Shown piece by piece: positions 1 through 8,600 of a DNA stretch of 9,401 nucleotides. Source of the stretch: CAXMWX01 sp051008185 (lineage in GTDB: Bacteria; Pseudomonadota; Gammaproteobacteria; Eutrophobiales; Eutrophobiaceae); NCBI GenBank assembly GCA_051008185.1, contig JBPCXW010000045.1:1-9401 (forward strand). Reading direction: 5' to 3'. Position 1 is the first letter of the stretch; each line of letters starts with the position of its first letter. The notes under the pieces are model-generated. The model had not been told where the DNA came from and searched no databases. It saw nothing but the letters and a program-made list of their open reading frames with translations. Made by a program: the position numbers and the translations under genes.

Positions 1-456
1 GGTCAGGACAGCCTGCGAGTAATATCGGAAAAAACCTTTGTTGATACGATGTACCCACATTTTGAAACCAGCACCGCCCCCACCGATGTCAAAAATCTGG
101 ACAAGCTGATGCAAAACCCGACCATCGCCAATAAATTCAATGAGTTTAATATCCGCTATTTTATCTGGATAGACGGCTCCACTGAAACGACCGACCGCTC
201 CGGCTCTGTTTCCTGCGCCATAGGGCCGGGTGCCGGTGGTTGCTTCGGTTTTGTCTATTGGGATGACGAGGCCAGTTACGAGGCCAGCATCTGGGATTTC
301 AAGGAACTGTCACTCAGCGGCAAGATCAATGCCGAGAGCAGAGGCACCTCTTTTGTGCCAGCCGTCATCGTGCCCATCCCGTTACTGGCGCGGGTACAAA
401 GCAACACCTGCAAGTCGCTTTCCAAACAGATCAAGTCCTTCCTCTCCGAAGGCTAG
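1..456 (+). CDS. Conserved protein of unknown function, 3' part (5' end outside window)
   Basis: The reading frame is open from base 1 to a TAG at 454-456, giving 151 visible residues. The first ATG inside the window (49) lies within what reads as continuous protein (VISEKTFVDTMYPHFE), so the true start is probably upstream and the gene is cut by the window edge. The visible part shows an IRYFIWIDG strand, a Gly/Cys-rich stretch (SCAIGPGAGGCFGFVYW), YEASIWDF and a hydrophobic VPAVIVPIPLLAR strand, then a short helical tail. From memory this resembles uncharacterised gammaproteobacterial proteins, possibly exported or lipoprotein-type, but the N-terminus needed to see a signal peptide is missing. 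It is convergent with the L,D-transpeptidase gene, 16 nt away, and is not part of that operon. No function can be assigned. Confidence 0.75.
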   Translation, partial: GQDSLRVISEKTFVDTMYPHFETSTAPTDVKNLDKLMQNPTIANKFNEFNIRYFIWIDGSTETTDRSGSVSCAIGPGAGGCFGFVYWDDEASYEASIWDFKELSLSGKINAESRGTSFVPAVIVPIPLLARVQSNTCKSLSKQIKSFLSEG

Positions 457-472
457 GCTTGCGGTAACACGG

Positions 473-991
473 CTATTCCTTTATCAGCACCGCCGTTTCA
501 GTATCAACCAACTCAAACAGCTCCATCACATCCCGGTTACGCATACGGATACAACCGATTGATCCGGGTACGCCCATTGCTGTCTCATCCGGTGCGCCGT
601 GAATGTAGATATACCTGTTGTATGTATCCACATCACCGCCCTGATTCACCCCCGGTTCCTGACCTGACAGCCAGAGGATACGGGTCAGGATCCAGTCCCG
701 CTCAGGGAATTGCCCGGCCATCTCGCTACGATAAATATCACCGCTGGCCCGGCGCCCCACGAACACTGTGTTTTCTTCACAGCCCGCGCCGATCTTCTCG
801 GCGATGATATGTTTGCCGCGAGGAGTGCAATAACTATCCTGTTTCTCCCCGGCACCGTTGCCGGCCGTGGAGACGGAATACTCACGTTCAACCTCATCAC
901 CCGCCTTCAGTAACAGGGTCTGGGTGCCGATGTTGATTTCAATATGACGTTGTGTGTTTGGCATAGTCTTTTGTATAGTCACGCCTGCCAT
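473..991 (-). CDS. L,D-transpeptidase (YkuD domain), no signal peptide
   Basis: This 172-residue protein is essentially one YkuD domain. The L,D-transpeptidase signature is clear: His131 in YIYIHGAP, followed by the S-x-G-C-I-R-M block with the predicted nucleophile Cys147 and Arg149. YkuD enzymes form 3-3 peptidoglycan cross-links or attach proteins to peptidoglycan, normally in the periplasm. Here the N-terminus (MAGVTIQKTMPNTQRHIEI) is polar, with no signal peptide, lipobox or membrane segment, so export is not evident. The ATG at 991 overlaps the upstream exonuclease gene by 13 nt and has a GGAG 11 nt before it. A second ATG at 964 (residue 10) would remove the overlap but has a poorer ribosome site. 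It is the last gene of the operon. The fold is certain; substrate and location are open. Confidence 0.9.
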   Translation of the reverse strand: MAGVTIQKTMPNTQRHIEINIGTQTLLLKAGDEVEREYSVSTAGNGAGEKQDSYCTPRGKHIIAEKIGAGCEENTVFVGRRASGDIYRSEMAGQFPERDWILTRILWLSGQEPGVNQGGDVDTYNRYIYIHGAPDETAMGVPGSIGCIRMRNRDVMELFELVDTETAVLIKE

Positions 992-1755
992 GCCTGAAGA
1001 AACTCCGTCAAGTGAGGTTTGTCTTCCTCCACCAGCATATCCCTGACCCGCTCACACTCACGCTGGTATTCAGTCTCATTCAGATTACCGCGCATTTGTT
1101 CAAACCGCAGATACACCAGCCAGGTATTCAATACATCCGTCTCACAATAATTGCGGATCGCCTCCAGCTCACCGGCCAGAAAACACTCCCACACCTTGTC
1201 GCCGCCCATACCCATCTTGCCGGGGAAACCCAGCATGACGGCGATCTCGGTCAACGGGGCGTTGGCACGGAATTCATAGCCTGCTATAACATCCATCAAA
1301 TCGGTATGCCGTTGATGGTAACGGCTCAGGTAATTATTCCAGCGAAACCCCTGCTCGTTATCACCGGTCTCCCAATAACGACGCGCCGTCACACCGTGCA
1401 GCAAGGCGCGATAATGCAATACCGGCAGATCAAAACCGCGCCCGTTCCATGACACCAGGGTCGGGGTATATTTTTCAACCCCGTCAAAGAAGCGTTGCAC
1501 GATTTCTTTTTCAGTCGCATCGCTATCGCCAAGCGACCAGACACTGAGCGTATCACGCTCGGCCAAGACCACGGAAATGGCCACTACCTTGTGCAAGTGC
1601 AGGCGCAGGAAGTCGGAGGCATTGGCGGTTTCCTGCCGCCGTTTGGTGAACATCACCTCGGCAACTTCCTTGTCAGACAAGCCGTCCAGATCAAACAGCC
1701 GCCGACCGCTTTCCAAATCAGGAACCGTTTCAATATCAAAAACCAGGGTAGTCAT
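979..1755 (-). CDS. Predicted 3'-5' exonuclease, PolB-like (DEDDy) family
   Basis: This 258-residue protein is a stand-alone DnaQ-like exonuclease of the type that resembles the proofreading domain of family B DNA polymerases. The three exonuclease motifs are visible. Exo I is FDIET with Asp7 and Glu9. Exo II is SWNGRGFDLP with Asp109. Exo III is YCETD with Tyr203 and Asp207, the Y-x3-D spacing of the DEDDy class. A further HTDLMD (150-155) is typical of the family. These residues would bind two metal ions and remove 3' nucleotides from DNA; the physiological substrate is not known. No polymerase domain follows, so it is not a truncated polymerase. The ATG at 1755 lies 8 nt after the cysM stop, and its end overlaps the L,D-transpeptidase gene by 13 nt. 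Family assignment is firm; role in repair is inference. Confidence 0.92.
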   Translation of the reverse strand: MTTLVFDIETVPDLESGRRLFDLDGLSDKEVAEVMFTKRRQETANASDFLRLHLHKVVAISVVLAERDTLSVWSLGDSDATEKEIVQRFFDGVEKYTPTLVSWNGRGFDLPVLHYRALLHGVTARRYWETGDNEQGFRWNNYLSRYHQRHTDLMDVIAGYEFRANAPLTEIAVMLGFPGKMGMGGDKVWECFLAGELEAIRNYCETDVLNTWLVYLRFEQMRGNLNETEYQRECERVRDMLVEEDKPHLTEFLQAWQA

Positions 1756-1763
1756 GTCAGGTA

Positions 1764-2657
1764 TCAGGCCGGAAAGACATCAAGCGATAAATAACGATCA
1801 CCACGATCACAGATAACACAAACTATCAGCGCGTCCTGCACCTGCTCCGACAGGCCCAGCGCGGCGGCAACACAACCGCCGGATGAAACACCGGCAAAGA
1901 TCCCCTCTTCCTCGGCAAGCCGCCGGGTTATGTCCTCAGACTCTGCTTGCGTTACATCAATGATGCTATCCACTCTTTGCCGATCATAGATCTTCGGCAG
2001 ATACGCCTGCGGCCAGCGGCGGATGCCGGGGATACTGTCATCATCACCGGCGGGTTGCACGCCTACTATTTGAATATCGGGATTGCAACCCTTGAGGTAG
2101 CGGGACACGCCCATGATGGTGCCGGTGGTCCCCATGGAACTGACAAAGTGGGTAATCCCGCCACCGGTATCGCGCCAGATCTCGGGGCCGGTGCCTTCAT
2201 AATGCGCCCGCGGGTTATCAGGATTGGCAAACTGATCCAGCACCTTGCCCTTGCCTTCGGCCTGCATCGCCTCGGCCAGGTCCCGTGCCCCTTCCATACC
2301 TTGTTCTTTTGTCACCGGGATAATCTCGGCACCGAAGGCCTTCATCACCTGACGTCTTTCCACGCTGAGGTTCTCCGGCATGATCAGCAACATACGATAA
2401 CCGGCGATGGCGGCCGCCATTGCCAGTGCGATGCCGGTATTACCGCTGGTGGCCTCTATCAATGTATCACCGGGTTGGATCTCGCCGCGGGCGGCGGCGT
2501 GTTTGATCATACTCACCGCCGGGCGGTCTTTGACGGAACCGGCGGGATTGTTGCCTTCCAGTTTCGCCATAATGGTATTGTCGGTGTTACCGGGCAGGCG
2601 TTGCAATTTTACCAGCGGAGTGTTGCCGACGAATGCCTCTATCGTGGGAAACTCCAC
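1764..2657 (-). CDS. cysM: Cysteine synthase B (O-acetylserine sulfhydrylase B)
   Basis: This 297-residue fold-type II PLP enzyme makes L-cysteine from O-acetylserine and sulfide. The CysM branch is known also to accept thiosulfate, giving S-sulfocysteine. Visible landmarks are IGNTPL-like FVGNTPLVKLQRL at 9-21, the PLP lysine Lys43 in NPAGSVKDR, the substrate loop TSGNTG at 70-75, a glycine-rich phosphate-binding loop SSMGTTGTIMG, and a C-terminal GVSSGG with the Ser that contacts the PLP ring. IPGIRRWPQAYLP is what points to CysM rather than CysK. The start is a GTG at 2657, 2 nt after the rimI stop. The next in-frame Met is residue 30, beyond conserved sequence, so GTG is the only sensible start and expression probably depends on coupling to rimI. 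Function is very sure; preference for thiosulfate is family knowledge. Confidence 0.96.
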   Translation of the reverse strand: MEFPTIEAFVGNTPLVKLQRLPGNTDNTIMAKLEGNNPAGSVKDRPAVSMIKHAAARGEIQPGDTLIEATSGNTGIALAMAAAIAGYRMLLIMPENLSVERRQVMKAFGAEIIPVTKEQGMEGARDLAEAMQAEGKGKVLDQFANPDNPRAHYEGTGPEIWRDTGGGITHFVSSMGTTGTIMGVSRYLKGCNPDIQIVGVQPAGDDDSIPGIRRWPQAYLPKIYDRQRVDSIIDVTQAESEDITRRLAEEEGIFAGVSSGGCVAAALGLSEQVQDALIVCVICDRGDRYLSLDVFPA

Positions 2658-2659
2658 GA

Positions 2660-3127
2660 CTACACCAGACTCATCGCCATGATGACGGCATCTTCCCGAC
2701 CGGCCGCGGCGGGATAATAATCATGCCGCATACCGGCCTCCACAAAACCATTGCGTGCATACATAAGTTTGGCCTTGTCATTGGAAGAACGCACCTCCAG
2801 AAAAATGCAATTGGCCTTGTTTTGTCTCGCCACATCCAGCAGAAAATGTAACAGGGTATGCCCCAGGCCCTGACCTTGTAGCGGCGGATCAACACACAGA
2901 TTCAATATATGCGACTCACCGACCGCAACCGACATCATGCCGTAACCGACGATCATCGCATCACTCTCCAGCACCCAGCAACCATAACCCACCCGCAGAC
3001 AATCCCTGAATATGGCACGGCTCCAGGGGAATTCATAAGCCCGTGCTTCTATCTGCGCGACCTTGTCCAGATCCTGCTCCTGCATATAACGAAAGTTCAG
3101 CTCCGCCTGTTTGATGACCGCACTCAT
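2660..3127 (-). CDS. rimI: Ribosomal protein S18-alanine N-acetyltransferase
   Basis: This GNAT-fold acetyltransferase moves an acetyl group from acetyl-CoA to the N-terminal alanine of ribosomal protein S18. I chose the ATG at 3127 (155 residues) because it forms an ATGA overlap with the stop of the uracil-DNA glycosylase gene. An upstream in-frame ATG at 3169 would add 14 unconserved residues and a 46-nt overlap. In the 155-residue numbering the acetyl-CoA loop is QGQGLG at 84-89 (R/Q-x-x-G-x-G/A). The RimI-specific LEVRSSN has its Glu at 111. The C-terminal RHDYYP...GREDAVIMA closely follows the E. coli RimI ending. Length is close to the usual 148-155. It is third in the operon and ends 2 nt before the GTG start of cysM. 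Confidence 0.95.
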   Translation of the reverse strand: MSAVIKQAELNFRYMQEQDLDKVAQIEARAYEFPWSRAIFRDCLRVGYGCWVLESDAMIVGYGMMSVAVGESHILNLCVDPPLQGQGLGHTLLHFLLDVARQNKANCIFLEVRSSNDKAKLMYARNGFVEAGMRHDYYPAAAGREDAVIMAMSLV

Positions 3128-3822
3128 GACTGTTTGTATATCCGCATTACCAGTTGCAAATCCTGCCATGACTTGCGCTTCTCCCTCGGCGCCCGCAACA
3201 GATAGGCCGGGTGATAACTCACCACCACCGGAATATCGGTATCGCCATAACTGTATTGTTGCCCGCGCATACGACCAATCGGGGTATCCACCTTGAGCAG
3301 GTTCTGCGCCGCCACCCGTCCCAGGGCTAGCAATAGTTTAGGTTGCACCGCGGCGATTTGTTGTTGCAGATATGGCTCGCAGGCCGCTACCTCTTCCGGC
3401 CCGGGGTTGCGGTTTTCCGGCGGGCGGCACTTCAGGATATTGGCGATAAAAACCTGCTCCCGGGTAAAACCGATAGCCGACAACATCGAGTCCAGCAGTT
3501 TCCCCGCCCGTCCGACAAAAGGTTCACCGCGCTTATCTTCCTCGGCACCGGGGGCCTCACCGATGATCATCAAATCAGCATCCGGCGCGCCCACACCGAA
3601 TACCGTCTGCTTGCGGGTCTGCGACAGACTGCAAAGCGTGCAGACACTGACCTGCTGCTGCAACCGCTCCCAGTCGGAAACCGGGGCGGAAACCGGGTCT
3701 TGCCCCGACACCATCGGCGCTTGCTCTGCGGCTACGGTTACATCGGCCTGCCTGTCACGGCCCAGCCATACCTCAATCCCCAGGGCCTGCAAATACTGAT
3801 ATTGCGTTGCGGAGAGTGTCAT
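3124..3822 (-). CDS. Uracil-DNA glycosylase, family 4 (Fe-S type)
   Basis: This 232-residue protein excises uracil from DNA as the first step of base excision repair. Four cysteines with the family-4 arrangement, Cys61 and Cys64 (CTLC), Cys132 (KCRPP) and Cys148 (ACEPYL), should hold a 4Fe-4S cluster. The catalytic-pocket motif GEAPG is at 88-92, followed by the GEPFVGRAG block. The C-terminal HPAYLLR has His204. Residues 1-55 are a variable, low-conservation N-terminal extension often seen in bacterial members. The ATG at 3822 overlaps the leuA stop as ATGA, and the gene's TGA overlaps the rimI ATG in the same way, so it is translationally coupled on both sides. Family is certain. Family-4 enzymes were best studied in thermophiles but occur widely in proteobacteria, so this implies nothing about temperature. 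Confidence 0.95.
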   Translation of the reverse strand: MTLSATQYQYLQALGIEVWLGRDRQADVTVAAEQAPMVSGQDPVSAPVSDWERLQQQVSVCTLCSLSQTRKQTVFGVGAPDADLMIIGEAPGAEEDKRGEPFVGRAGKLLDSMLSAIGFTREQVFIANILKCRPPENRNPGPEEVAACEPYLQQQIAAVQPKLLLALGRVAAQNLLKVDTPIGRMRGQQYSYGDTDIPVVVSYHPAYLLRAPREKRKSWQDLQLVMRIYKQS

Positions 3823-5351
3823 ACCTGCGGATGTATCTTGTCGCGCAGGCTGCCGGCGCGGTTAATGGCATTGATATAGGCCTTGGCCGAGGCGGTGATA
3901 ATATCCGTATCCGAACCGCGCCCGTTGATAATACGGCCACCTTTTTTTACCCGCACCGTCACCTCGCCCTGCGAGTCTATGCCCGCGGTAATGTTATTGA
4001 CCGAAAACAGTACCAATTCACAACCGCTCTCAACCACACCTTCTATCGCACTGAATACGGCATCCACCGGCCCGTCGCCCTGCGCCTCAAAGGAACGCTC
4101 GGCACCATCGACGGACAGCGTCACCGCCGCCATCGGTGTCTCGCCGGTGGCGGTATGCACACGGATGGCGGTCAGCTTGATGTGTTCCTCCTCACCCAAC
4201 AGACCATCGGTGACGATGGCCTGTAAGTCCTCGTCGTATATCTCGTGTTTTTTGTCCGCCAATATCTTGAAGCGGCTGAAAGCGCTATCCAGTTGTTCCT
4301 TGTCATCAAATTCAAAACCCAGTTCCTGCAAACGGGTCTTGAACGCATTGCGGCCTGAATGTTTCCCCAGAACCAGACGATTATCCTGCCAGCCCACATC
4401 CTGGGCGCGCATGATCTCGTAGGTCTCGCGGCTTTTGATCACGCCGTCTTGATGGATACCGGCCTCATGGGCAAAGGCGTTCGCCCCCACCACCGCCTTG
4501 TTCGGTTGCACCGGAAAGCCGGTTATATTGGATACCAGTTTGGAACAATTCAGGATCTCGCGGGTGTCCAGTTCTGTATCACAGTTGAAATAATCCTGCC
4601 GGGTACGCACCGCCATCACGATCTCTTCCATCGCGGCATTACCGGCACGCTCACCCAGCCCGTTGATCGTGCATTCCACCTGCCGCGCACCGTTCAGGAC
4701 GGCGGCAAGTGAGTTGGACACCGCCAACCCCAGGTCATTATGGCAATGCACGGAGAATACGGCCTTATCTGAGTTCGGCACCCGTTCTATAAGTTGCCTG
4801 ATGGTCTCCCCGAACTGTTGCGGCATCGCATAACCCACCGTATCGGGGATGTTGATGGTAGTCGCACCGGCATCAATCGCGGCCTCAATAATACGGCAGA
4901 GAAAATCCACATCCGAGCGGCCGGCATCTTCCGGGGAAAACTCCACATCGCCGATGTAATCCCGCGCCCGCTTTACCGCCTTGATCGCCGCCTCCACCAC
5001 TTCGTCAGGCTGCATCTTCAGCTTGTGCTGCATGTGTATCGGCGAGGTCGCGATAAAGGTATGAATGCGCCCCGCCGCCGCCGGTTTCAACGCCAGCGCC
5101 GCGGTGTCTATATCCTTGTCACCGGTCCTGGCCAGACCGCAGACCCGGCTATCCCGCACCGCCTCCGCCACGGCCTTGACGGACTCAAAATCACCGGGGC
5201 TGGCAATAGGAAAACCCGCCTCAATGACATCTACTTTCATCTTCTCCAACGCCTTGGCGAGCCGCACTTTTTCACCACGGGTCATAGAAGCCCCCGGGCT
5301 TTGCTCACCATCACGCAAGGTTGTATCAAAAATAATTAATTTATCAGACAT
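3819..5351 (-). CDS. leuA: 2-isopropylmalate synthase
   Basis: This 510-residue enzyme catalyses the first committed step of leucine synthesis, condensing acetyl-CoA with 2-oxoisovalerate. The catalytic TIM barrel begins at once with FDTTLRDGEQSPG (Arg13, Asp14). HCHND (His202, His204, metal ligands), NGLGERAGN (230-238) and HEAGIHQDG (295-303) follow. From about residue 380 the C-terminal LeuA dimer domain, which binds leucine for feedback inhibition, runs through GRGSDTDIITASAKAYINAINR at 478-499. The length matches full-size bacterial LeuA. The start at 5351 gives MSDKLIIFDTT, matching the E. coli N-terminus, and has GCGGAGT with 8 nt spacing. A longer start at 5387 adds 12 unconserved residues and ignores this site. 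It is the first gene of the operon. No leader peptide or attenuator was recognised upstream. Confidence 0.97.
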   Translation of the reverse strand: MSDKLIIFDTTLRDGEQSPGASMTRGEKVRLAKALEKMKVDVIEAGFPIASPGDFESVKAVAEAVRDSRVCGLARTGDKDIDTAALALKPAAAGRIHTFIATSPIHMQHKLKMQPDEVVEAAIKAVKRARDYIGDVEFSPEDAGRSDVDFLCRIIEAAIDAGATTINIPDTVGYAMPQQFGETIRQLIERVPNSDKAVFSVHCHNDLGLAVSNSLAAVLNGARQVECTINGLGERAGNAAMEEIVMAVRTRQDYFNCDTELDTREILNCSKLVSNITGFPVQPNKAVVGANAFAHEAGIHQDGVIKSRETYEIMRAQDVGWQDNRLVLGKHSGRNAFKTRLQELGFEFDDKEQLDSAFSRFKILADKKHEIYDEDLQAIVTDGLLGEEEHIKLTAIRVHTATGETPMAAVTLSVDGAERSFEAQGDGPVDAVFSAIEGVVESGCELVLFSVNNITAGIDSQGEVTVRVKKGGRIINGRGSDTDIITASAKAYINAINRAGSLRDKIHPQV

Positions 5352-5358
5352 GTTTTTT

Positions 5359-5365
5359 ACTCCGC
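5359..5365 (-). promoter_or_regulatory. Ribosome binding site deciding the leuA start
   Basis: On the minus strand this reads GCGGAGT, with the GGAG core 8 nt before the ATG at 5351. It is the best Shine-Dalgarno sequence in the operon. It supports the 510-residue LeuA over the longer reading from 5387. Confidence 0.8.
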
Positions 5366-5445
5366 TATAGCGGCTATTAAATACCAAAAATGACTTTCAG
5401 GGAACCCCAAGTACTAACCCAGTATATGCAAGACAAATCAGCATA

Positions 5446-5480
5446 CCCCCCACCGGAGCCACCACGGCCTACGCCATAGC
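5446..5480 (-). repeat. Degenerate REP-like element in inverse orientation
   Basis: The stretch starts CCCCCCACCG (5446-5455) and contains GGCCTACGCC (5466-5475). Copy 2 read on the opposite strand gives CCCCCCACCG followed by AGGCTACGCC. This looks like a decayed, inverted element that runs into copy 1 and uses the same C-run/G-run hairpin at 5481-5498 as its other end. The match is short and gapped, so the call is tentative. Confidence 0.4.
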
Positions 5481-5531
5481 TCCCCCCTTGAGGGGGAGCC
5501 AAAGCAGGCAAAGCCTGCTTTGGTGGGGGGA
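5481..5531 (+). repeat. REP-like palindromic element, copy 1
   Basis: It begins with the 18-mer TCCCCCCTTGAGGGGGAG (5481-5498), itself a short hairpin. A perfect 11-bp stem follows, CCAAAGCAGGC (5499-5509) and GCCTGCTTTGG (5513-5523), around an AAA loop. It closes with TGGGGGGA (5524-5531), whose G-run can also pair with the opening C-run. The same 18-mer and closing GGTGGGGGGA occur in copy 2 at 8779-8829. The layout (short, extragenic, palindromic, G/C-block ends) is that of REP/BIME-type elements. The variant family is not one I can name. Confidence 0.8.
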
Positions 5532-5633
5532 CAATGCCAAACTACCCTATTTACAATCTAAACATCTCATGAGTCAGCCCGCCTGTATAAGTTACTGATA
5601 ATAAGCCATCAGGCTCTCCAATCCAACACCAGC

Positions 5634-8600
5634 CTATTCCATTTCGCCTGTCAGAACCTCCGCTTGTCTTATCACCAGATCAATGGCACCGGGTTGTTGA
5701 TCTGGCGGGTATTTGTCTCTTCTGAGAAAGGCGCGGATTATGACGCGCATTCGGGCTCTGATGGATTCACGGACCGCCCAATCCACTCGGTAGTTTTCCC
5801 GTAGTTTTTGAGCCACTTCTCGCGCCATTTCTACCAGCACGGCTTCGCCCATTAGCTCTTGAGCGGACGCATTTTGTGCCAATGCATCGTAGAAGGCGTG
5901 TTCTTCGGGAGTAAGGTTATGTTTGTTCGCCCGCTCCAGGTCTTCCTTGAACTGCTTAGCCATAGCAATTAGTTCTTCAATTACCTGAGCGGCTTCTATG
6001 GCGCGGTTGGCGTAGCGGCTCAGAGATTGCGCCAACAGTTCACTGAACTTGCGTTGTTTTACGATATTGGTTTTGAATCTGGACTTGACTTCATCTTTGA
6101 TCAGACGTTGCAAAAGTTCCACCGCCAGATTCTTGTGCGGCATCTTCATCACTTCCCGCAAGAATTCGTCAGACAAGATAGAAATGTCGGGGCTTTCCAA
6201 TCCTGCCAGTTTGAAGATGTCGGTTACACCCTCTCCGACTATTGCCGAGGAAAGCAGTTGCTGGAGCTCAAAATCAACATCCTTGGGCGGGGTGTCTGCG
6301 CTACCGCTTTTCACCAAAGGTGCGCGTATTGCCTGATGGAACGCAAGCTCTTTTGAGAGTTCCACCGCCTCATCCAAAGTGCCGCACAGGGCGAATGCTT
6401 TGGTTGCGCGCAACACAGTGTCGCAGTAGCGGCGCTTGCCATCTTCCTGTTGCAGTATGTGGTCCATGCACTCGGGGATAAGTTGCAATGCTTTGGTCTG
6501 GTAGTCGCTCCAATCCAGCGGGTGCAGAATGTCACGGGCAATCTGTAGTTCTTTCTTAAGTATGTGTAATGCCTCGGAGGAATCAATGGTTGGGCGACCT
6601 TGCCCGCGGGCGGCACTGTAAGTCGCTAAAGCTTCCTTGAGCTGGGGCGCGATGCCAATGTAATCCACCACCAACCCGCCCGGCTTGTCCTTGAAAACAC
6701 GATTCACACGGGCGATGGCCTGAGCCAGATTGGCACCCTGCATAGGTTTATCCACATACATGGTTGCCAGACAGGGAACATCAAAACCGGTAAGCCACAT
6801 ATCCCGCACGATGACGATCTTGAGCGGGTCAGCAGGGTCTTTGAAACGTTTCTCAAGATCTTTCTTTTTTGCCTTGCTGATGTGGTGGGGTTGCAGTGCC
6901 GCCTTGTCGGCGGCGGAAGTAGTCATCACCACCTTGATTGCGCCCTGCTTGTGGTCGGGTGAGTGCCAGTCTGGTCTGAGGGCAACGAGTTTATCGTACA
7001 GGCGCACACAGATTTCCCGTGACATCGTAACAATCAAGGCCTTGCCGGGTTGTGTCTCACTGCGGGTTTCATAATGCTTGATAAGGTCTTGTGCAACCTC
7101 TTCCAAACGGGTATCTGATCCAACAATCGCTTCCAGTGCCGCCCACTGGCTCTTGGCTCGTTCCTTCTCTTCCTCACTGACAGTTTCACTATCAAGAATA
7201 TCCTCAACATCATCATCAACCTGAGGAAGTGCCGTCTGATTAAGATTCAATTTTGCCAGACGCGATTCATAGTAGATAGGCACCGTTGCACCATCTTCCA
7301 CTGCCTGCTGGATGTCATAGATAGAAATGTATTCTCCAAACACGGCCTGGGTGTCGCGGTCATCTTGGGAAATCGGCGTTCCAGTGAAGGCCAGAAAAGT
7401 AGCATTAGGCAGGCCATCACGCAGAAATCTGGCCAGACCGAATTTTATCTTGCCGGATTTCTTATCCAGCTTCGCCTTGAAGCCGTACTGGGTGCGGTGC
7501 GCTTCATCGGCGATGACGATAATGTTGTGTCGGTCAGTAAGGGTTGGGAAATGGTCTTCTTCCTTTTCCAGACCGAACTTCTGAATGGTGGTGAAGATGA
7601 TGCCGCCGGATGGCCGATCCTTTAGATACTCCCGCAGTTCCGCCCGAGAGTTTGCTTGCTTCGGCGTCTCACCCAACAGTTCGCTGGCATTGGCGAACAC
7701 AGTGAACAACTGCCCGTCAAGATCTTGCCGATCCGTCACCACCAAAATGGTCGGGTTGCCAAGACGAGGTTCAGTCATCAAGCGTCCCGCAAGACAAGCC
7801 ATTTCAATACTCTTGCCCGCCCCCTGCGTATGCCAGACAACACCACCTTTCTTGTCGCCATCCGTCTTGCTTGCGGCTACCACACTCTCCACCGCCACCT
7901 GCACAGCGTGGTATTGATGATAGCCAGCAATCTTCTTAACAATGTCCTCGTCATCCTCAAACACGCAGAAGTAGCGCAGAAAGCTGAGAAAAACCGCCTT
8001 ATCAAATACACCCCTGACCAAAGTTTCCAGTTCCCGATACTGACCTAATGGGTCAAGCGCATCACCATCAATCGTGCGCCAGCGCATGAACCGCTCGGTA
8101 TTGGCAGAGAGCGAACCCATGCGAGCATAGATGCCATCCGAAATGACGAGGCAAGTGTTATAGTTAAACAGATCAGGAATATCTGCCTTGTAAGTCTGCA
8201 ACTGGTTGAAGGCAGACCAAACATCAGCACTCTCATCCGCCACATTCTTCAACTCAATCACAGCAAGCGGCAACCCATTGACAAACACCACCACATCAGG
8301 CCGCCGCGTGTGTTGATGCCCTTCCACAGTAAATTGATTGACCACCAGCCAGTCGTTATTGTCCGGGTTGTCAAAGTCAATAACCTTTAGTGGTTGACCG
8401 ATTTCCTGATTGTCCTCCATAAAAGTTACATTCACACCTTTGGTCAGCCATTGATGAATCTGCCGATTGCAATTCATCAACGCAGGAATGTTGGGATTGG
8501 TAAGTTGGGATAGGGCCGACTCAATAGCAGATGCAGGAATGTCCGGGTTAAGACGGGACAACGCACTGTGCAAACGTTCTTTCAAAACAACAGAACGATG

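Larger units (their letters stand above)
5352..5633. other. Intergenic region between hsdR end and leuA start
   Basis: No gene is seen here. Reading toward leuA, it contains the hsdR stop, about 100 bp of unremarkable AT-rich sequence, the REP-like palindrome complex (5446-5531), and about 80 bp before the leuA ribosome site. A TATACT on the minus strand (5421-5426) could be a -10 box for leuA, but no matching -35 lies 16-18 nt upstream, so I do not call a promoter. There is no stem followed by a T-run that would be a convincing terminator for hsdR. Confidence 0.6.

Noticed and set aside
1947..2717. Long plus-strand open frame antisense to cysM, and similar frames opposite leuA and the glycosylase
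   Set aside because: These are out-of-frame shadows of GC-rich coding sequence. They are rich in His, Arg and Gly with no domain, while the minus-strand genes are unmistakable.
3128..3169. Longer RimI starting at 3169
   Set aside because: It would overlap the glycosylase gene by 46 nt and add 14 unconserved residues. The ATGA junction at 3127 gives the normal family length.
5352..5387. Longer LeuA starting at 5387
   Set aside because: The ATG at 5351 has a strong Shine-Dalgarno and matches the E. coli LeuA N-terminus.
5421..5426. leuA promoter -10 box (TATACT on the minus strand)
   Set aside because: No acceptable -35 hexamer lies 16-18 nt upstream. The nearby TTGTCT is only 4 nt away.
5481..5531. 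Rho-independent terminator after hsdR
   Set aside because: The stems are strong, but neither strand has a T-run after the hairpin, and a relative of the element also sits upstream of hsdR.
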